Shown here: positions 6,131 to 9,457 of the stretch, in pieces | Layout of the letters: the number at the start of each line of letters is the position of its first letter | Position numbering within the stretch: position 1 is the stretch's first letter | Origin: Candidatus Poseidoniaceae archaeon | GTDB lineage: Archaea > Thermoplasmatota > Poseidoniia > Poseidoniales > Poseidoniaceae | DNA: 9,457 bases | NCBI GenBank assembly: GCA_029250305.1 | Contig: JAQXFM010000055.1 | Span: 1-9,457 of the forward strand | Reading direction: 5' to 3' | Position numbers and translations under genes: made by a program | Notes under the pieces: model-generated | What the model saw: the letters and a program-made list of their open reading frames with translations, nothing else | The model's database searches: none | What the model was told of the DNA's origin: nothing

Positions 6131-9100
6131 ATGTGCGTGGTGTTCTTTATGTCGCTAAATCACAACCAAATGGCCTATGCCGCTATTGTTTCTACGCTCA
6201 TATTTGGGTCGATCTTCGTTGGTCTATCCGGTTACTTCCAAACCAGCGAAGGGCTCGGCGGGTACGAGAGCGCTGCTGAAGACGATTTGATTGGAAGCGG
6301 TACCTCGCTGGGTATTGCAACTGATACAGACGGTGATGGTCTTTCTGATGTGTTGGAAAACACGCAATACGGTACGGATCCAGATGATCCAGATACCGAT
6401 AAAGACGGCATGAGCGATGGTTGGGAAGTCGATCATGGGCTGAATCCACTCGATAATGGTGAATCTGAGGATTTGCTTCAAGACCCAGGCGAAGCCGACA
6501 CGGATGACGCCAACATCGCAAACGAAACCGATTCTTGGCCTGACCCAAGTCAGGGACCAAACGGTGACCCTGACCGAGACGGCCTGATCAACAAGATTGA
6601 GGAAGAACTTGGTACAGACCCACAACGAAGCGACACCGACAATGATGGACTTAACGACCGATGGGAGTCTCTCTACACCATGACAGTGCAAACGCCTGGT
6701 GGCGATGTTACATTGTTTGACCCACTCAACGGGAACTGGGATTGCCTTCTTCTCGACCAAGCAATGGAAGACACACTCTCCACTCGATTCAACGGTGAGG
6801 GTGATGCAGCAGATTGGGATGACCTAGCAAATTCAATCGGCGCTCATTCGTGTGACATGGTCCTCGATACTGATGATGACGGACTCGCAAATTTTGAAGA
6901 AGAAGCATTCGGAACAAACCCAACTGCCCGTGACTCCGATATGGACCTCATTGACGACATCGTGGAAGTCTCCAACATGTCGGTCAACCTCTTCGTTGGC
7001 GTTGGGGAGAACTGCAACATCCCACTCCTTGAATCAATCAACCGCGCTGCCCCATTCCAAGACCAAGAGCGCTCTTGGTTCATGATGGACATGGATGGCG
7101 ATGGATTGCTTAACGGACCATCCGACTGGGACACAGACGGTGACGGTATGCCAGACGGTTTCGAATTCTGCTATTCGAACGTACTCGATGAGCCAGATAA
7201 CAACGCACTTGAAACCCTCAGCCCATCCAACGCATCCGATGGATACGGCGACTGGGATGAAGACGGCATGAACAACTACGAAGAGTACCAAGTTGCGAAC
7301 ATCTTCGGACCAACCAACTTCACCTCTCCATGGCGCATGGACACCGATCTTGACGGAATGCCGGATGGATGGGAGTCCACGAACGGTCTCCATCCTCGTG
7401 ACGGTGCCAACGGTGACCTCGACCCTGACCATGATGGTTGGGATGCTGATGGTGACGGTGGCGTTCGATATGAGACCCTCGAGTACGCAGCTGTCGTGAT
7501 TGGCATCGATGTGATCGAAGATCAATGGGTCGATGCAAACAGCACTGTTGCACGTGCACAAATCACACTTGCGGGTGGTAACAAGCAAACGGTTCCGATG
7601 ATTGCCCCAGTATCTGGCTATGTGTACGAAATCCACGTGTCCCTTGGAATGGCTGTCGAATCACGATTGTTTACCTGGATGGAAATTGTCGAACCTGAAG
7701 AACAATTCACGAACTTGATGGAATACAATGCTCGAGATCGTGACGGTGATGGGATCATCGATGGACGTTCGACTGACCCCCTCAATCCAGACACCGATGG
7801 TGATGGTTTGATTGACGGCATTGAAGTCATGGGCTGGGAAATTCTCGTTGTGAACAACGGAGTCATTCGCACATGGGTGACATCTGACCCAGGCCTCTTC
7901 GACACCGATGAAGATGGTTTGTCTGACTACAACGAATTTGCAACGGTCTGCACAGGCGGATCGAATGCTTCCAACCCTGATACCGACGGCGATGGACTCG
8001 GCGACCAAACCGAAGCCCTCGCAGGCTTCTCTTGGGAAGGCGTTGCATACTTCACGAGCCCTTGTATGTTCGATACCGACAATGATGGCCTTGAAGACGG
8101 TGAAGAAGTGATCGCAGGCAAGGATAACTTCCTTACACATGCAAATAACTCTGACACGGACAACGACAGCCTCATTGACGGCAATGAAGTTCTCTTTGTT
8201 CCACGACCCTTCCAAAACCCAACCAATCCTCTGATTAACGACACTGATGCAGACGGAATGCTCGATGGATGGGAGATGCAGGTTAAATCCACAGAAGAAA
8301 ACACCAACTCTCACAGCCTTTGGGTTGCAACCTCATCGTGGGAACGCCCTGGTTGCGTACCATCTCAAAACAACGATTGCACAATGGAAGCAGGTGGCTA
8401 TGTTTGGCAAAACAACCTTGGTGGATTCATCATTGAACCAATGTTCCAAGTCTCGGAGATGAACCTCACAGGTTTCGCCATGCCAGAGAATCCATTCTGT
8501 GGATGTAATGGTCGCTGGGCGCTGGATCCTTCGCTTGACTCCCTTAAGGACGATACTTACGACATCGATAACGATTCCTTGGCAAACGGCGCAGAAGCAC
8601 CTGACAAGTGGAACACAAACCCTGTCGATGACGATACAGACGGTGATATGCTCCCTGATGGCTGGGAAGTCTACTACTCAGGACTTGCGTTAGAAGCTGG
8701 AGTTGTCGACAATGCATCAATCAACGCATACGGCGCTCGTGGTGTTCTTGACCCATCAATGCCCGACAGTGACCTCGACGGAATCGACGACGGATTGGAA
8801 GACCCTGACAACGATGGATTGAACCGTACCGGTTTGGTCAAGAAGTACTGCCCAGGCTACAATGACACGACGAACTCTGAATGTAACATCGACCCGGATT
8901 CACCAGACGGCAAGCGATTCTATGATAACCTAGAAAATTACACAAATTTCGAAGAATTCGAGAATGGCACCAATCCAATCACCAACGATACAGATGGTGA
9001 TGACTGGAACGATGGCCCCGAAGTTTACTATCAAGACCATGATCAGGACGGTATGGCCACTGGTTGGGAATTCCACTTCAAGTTTGATCCGTTTGACGGT

Positions 9101-9229
9101 GCAGACCGCATGGTCGACCAAGACGGCGATGGGCACGTGAACTACTGTGAATACAAGTGGGACACAAACCCGAGAGATCCCACAAGTTTCCCTGGACAAG
9201 GTGAATTGTGCGATCCGTTCGCTCAATGA
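6131..9229 (+). CDS. Surface protein with thrombospondin-type-3-like calcium loops and an embedded lipoyl/biotinyl-like domain
   Basis: The 1032-residue, very acidic protein has one hydrophobic stretch (15-36) followed by acidic residues, which suggests an N-terminal signal anchor with the body outside the cell. About 25 Asp loops of the type DxDxDGxxD run from 65 to 1004, often followed by GWE, E-E-F or NP as in thrombospondin type 3 and related bacterial and archaeal calcium repeats. Residues 455-519 resemble a lipoyl/biotinyl barrel, and 554-600 resemble the calcium-binding segment of anthrax protective antigen. Outside the anchor there are 14 cysteines and about 17 N-x-S/T sequons, fitting a disulfide-bonded, N-glycosylated surface protein. 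No C-terminal helix or sorting tail is present. An in-frame stop at 6098-6100 bounds the gene. GTG 6113 and ATG 6149 are alternative starts; ATG 6131 best fits the candidate promoter. A structural, adhesive or docking role is inferred, not shown. Confidence 0.92.
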   Translation: MCVVFFMSLNHNQMAYAAIVSTLIFGSIFVGLSGYFQTSEGLGGYESAAEDDLIGSGTSLGIATDTDGDGLSDVLENTQYGTDPDDPDTDKDGMSDGWEVDHGLNPLDNGESEDLLQDPGEADTDDANIANETDSWPDPSQGPNGDPDRDGLINKIEEELGTDPQRSDTDNDGLNDRWESLYTMTVQTPGGDVTLFDPLNGNWDCLLLDQAMEDTLSTRFNGEGDAADWDDLANSIGAHSCDMVLDTDDDGLANFEEEAFGTNPTARDSDMDLIDDIVEVSNMSVNLFVGVGENCNIPLLESINRAAPFQDQERSWFMMDMDGDGLLNGPSDWDTDGDGMPDGFEFCYSNVLDEPDNNALETLSPSNASDGYGDWDEDGMNNYEEYQVANIFGPTNFTSPWRMDTDLDGMPDGWESTNGLHPRDGANGDLDPDHDGWDADGDGGVRYETLEYAAVVIGIDVIEDQWVDANSTVARAQITLAGGNKQTVPMIAPVSGYVYEIHVSLGMAVESRLFTWMEIVEPEEQFTNLMEYNARDRDGDGIIDGRSTDPLNPDTDGDGLIDGIEVMGWEILVVNNGVIRTWVTSDPGLFDTDEDGLSDYNEFATVCTGGSNASNPDTDGDGLGDQTEALAGFSWEGVAYFTSPCMFDTDNDGLEDGEEVIAGKDNFLTHANNSDTDNDSLIDGNEVLFVPRPFQNPTNPLINDTDADGMLDGWEMQVKSTEENTNSHSLWVATSSWERPGCVPSQNNDCTMEAGGYVWQNNLGGFIIEPMFQVSEMNLTGFAMPENPFCGCNGRWALDPSLDSLKDDTYDIDNDSLANGAEAPDKWNTNPVDDDTDGDMLPDGWEVYYSGLALEAGVVDNASINAYGARGVLDPSMPDSDLDGIDDGLEDPDNDGLNRTGLVKKYCPGYNDTTNSECNIDPDSPDGKRFYDNLENYTNFEEFENGTNPITNDTDGDDWNDGPEVYYQDHDQDGMATGWEFHFKFDPFDGADRMVDQDGDGHVNYCEYKWDTNPRDPTSFPGQGELCDPFAQ
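6323..9142 (+). repeat. Array of about 25 thrombospondin-type-3-like Asp/Gly loops (protein-level repeat)
   Basis: Loops begin with DTDGDGLSD at residue 65 and end with DQDGDGHVN at 996-1004 of the surface protein. Spacing is irregular: loops come in pairs about 20-25 residues apart, separated by inserts of 40-90 residues without loops, notably about 180-245, 280-318, 455-535 and 715-810. Several loops have lost the central glycine (DTDNDSLID, DIDNDSLAN, DTDGDMLPD, DTDGDDWND). In this family each loop binds calcium through the Asp side chains and stiffens the chain. At the DNA level the units have diverged, so the array is old rather than a recent tandem expansion. Confidence 0.9.
7493..7687 (+). 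other. Predicted lipoyl/biotinyl-like barrel domain inside the surface protein
   Basis: This domain call covers residues 455-519. Two half-motifs are seen: IDVIEDQWVDANSTVARAQI, fitting I-x-V-x-E-x2-V-x6-V, and APVSGYVYEIHVSLGMAV, fitting the A-P-x-S-G-x-V-x2-I-x-V-x2-G-x2-V pattern of lipoyl, biotinyl and HlyD-type barrel-sandwich domains. Between them lies a GGNKQT turn. Its lysine (485, bases 7583-7585) is 7 residues before the Ala of the AP pair, the same spacing as the modified lysine in lipoyl (DKA) and biotinyl (MKM) domains. The flanking modification signature is absent, so Lys485 is probably not modified. HlyD-type barrels, which also lack the lysine, are an alternative parallel. Confidence 0.55.
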
Positions 9230-9280
9230 GCATGAAAGGGCGAGCAAATCGGCCTAAGATTCATCACTAACGGAGTCCGA

Positions 9281-9285
9281 GAGGT
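9281..9285 (+). promoter_or_regulatory. Ribosome-binding site of the second secreted-protein gene
   Basis: GAGGT, 4 bases before ATG 9290, is the best Shine-Dalgarno match in the window and fixes the start of the gene cut by the window end. The 60-base gap before it shows no convincing terminator, so read-through from the calcium-repeat gene is possible. Confidence 0.6.
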
Positions 9286-9289
9286 TAAC

Positions 9290-9457
9290 ATGAGGAAGCG
9301 TCATGCATCGTGTGCATCGGTCGTTTCGGTCATTATGCTGTTGCTCACAATGCCGTTTGCTACCGCATCAGGTGCGTCAACTGATTCACAGGTGAATGAA
9401 TTTCATTTGGATTTTTTCCAAGTAGATGGGCATCACTCAACTGATTTACTCAACCTG
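9290..9457 (+). CDS. Secreted protein, N-terminal fragment
   Basis: The frame runs from ATG 9290 to the window end, giving 56 residues. The N-terminus is a textbook signal peptide: basic MRKRH, a hydrophobic core at about 10-24 (VVSVIMLLLTMPFAT), and small residues ASGAS where cleavage would be expected near residue 26-29. The mature part begins with a polar stretch and then HLDFFQVDGHHSTDLLNL, which I cannot assign to a family. GAGGT sits 4 bases before the ATG. The gene follows the calcium-repeat surface protein by 60 bases on the same strand, so the two may form one exported module. Export is well supported; the function is unknown because most of the gene is outside the window. Confidence 0.8.
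   Translation, partial: MRKRHASCASVVSVIMLLLTMPFATASGASTDSQVNEFHLDFFQVDGHHSTDLLNL

Noticed and set aside
6108..6158. Short 16-codon frame starting at ATG 6108, containing three cysteines (CAWCSLC)
   Set aside because: It overlaps the start of the surface protein gene in another frame, has no ribosome-binding site, and is too short to judge. A regulatory upstream frame is possible but unsupported.
7034..8314. Long minus-strand open frames with Val/Ile-rich translations
   Set aside because: They mirror the Asp codons of the calcium loops: GAT and GAC read backwards give ATC and GTC. The apparent hydrophobic pattern is therefore an artefact of the sense-strand repeat.
6323..9142. Dockerin or EF-hand interpretation of the Asp loops
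   Set aside because: The loops lack the paired helix-loop-helix spacing of dockerins. A near-EF-hand at residues 438-449 lacks the glutamate at loop position 12. Thrombospondin-type-3-like repeats fit better.

Overview
The window reads as a chromosomal segment from a mesophilic, probably planktonic archaeon, most likely the Thermoplasmatota / Marine Group II (Poseidoniales) type. The supporting evidence is an archaeal-type serine hydroxymethyltransferase, GTGAG-type ribosome-binding sites, tightly packed genes with about 50% GC, and a large secreted protein rich in aspartate calcium loops and N-glycosylation sequons, a style common in that group. This assignment is an inference from style and family resemblance; no rRNA or other marker gene is present.

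Layout: all genes lie on the + strand. (1) Bases 1-386 hold the C-terminal part of a class I/II PLP-dependent aminotransferase. (2) 434-3592 encodes a 1052-residue polytopic membrane protein with an N-terminal export signal or first helix, about ten helices, a cytosolic TPR-like helical domain, a membrane hairpin and a basic low-complexity tail; its function is unknown. (3) 3652-4965 is glyA. (4) 4975-6033 starts 9 bases after glyA and encodes a Trp-rich soluble protein that looks like an internal duplication of a V4R-like domain. (5) After a 97-base gap with a plausible TATA element, 6131-9229 encodes a 1032-residue, N-terminally anchored surface protein with about 25 thrombospondin-type-3-like Asp loops. 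Embedded in it are a lipoyl/biotinyl-like barrel and a segment resembling the calcium-binding region of anthrax protective antigen. (6) 9290 onward is the start of another exported protein, cut by the window end.

Functionally the window has two parts. The left half mixes amino-acid and one-carbon metabolism (aminotransferase, glyA) with a membrane protein of unknown role; glyA and the gene after it look co-transcribed. The right half is a cell-surface module: a calcium-loop protein followed 60 bases later by a second signal-peptide protein. The points most worth following are the lipoyl-like domain inside an extracellular calcium-repeat protein, with a lysine at the canonical spacing, and the tandem V4R-like protein paired with glyA. 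No RNA genes, mobile elements, CRISPR arrays or gene-free stretches over 300 bases were seen.
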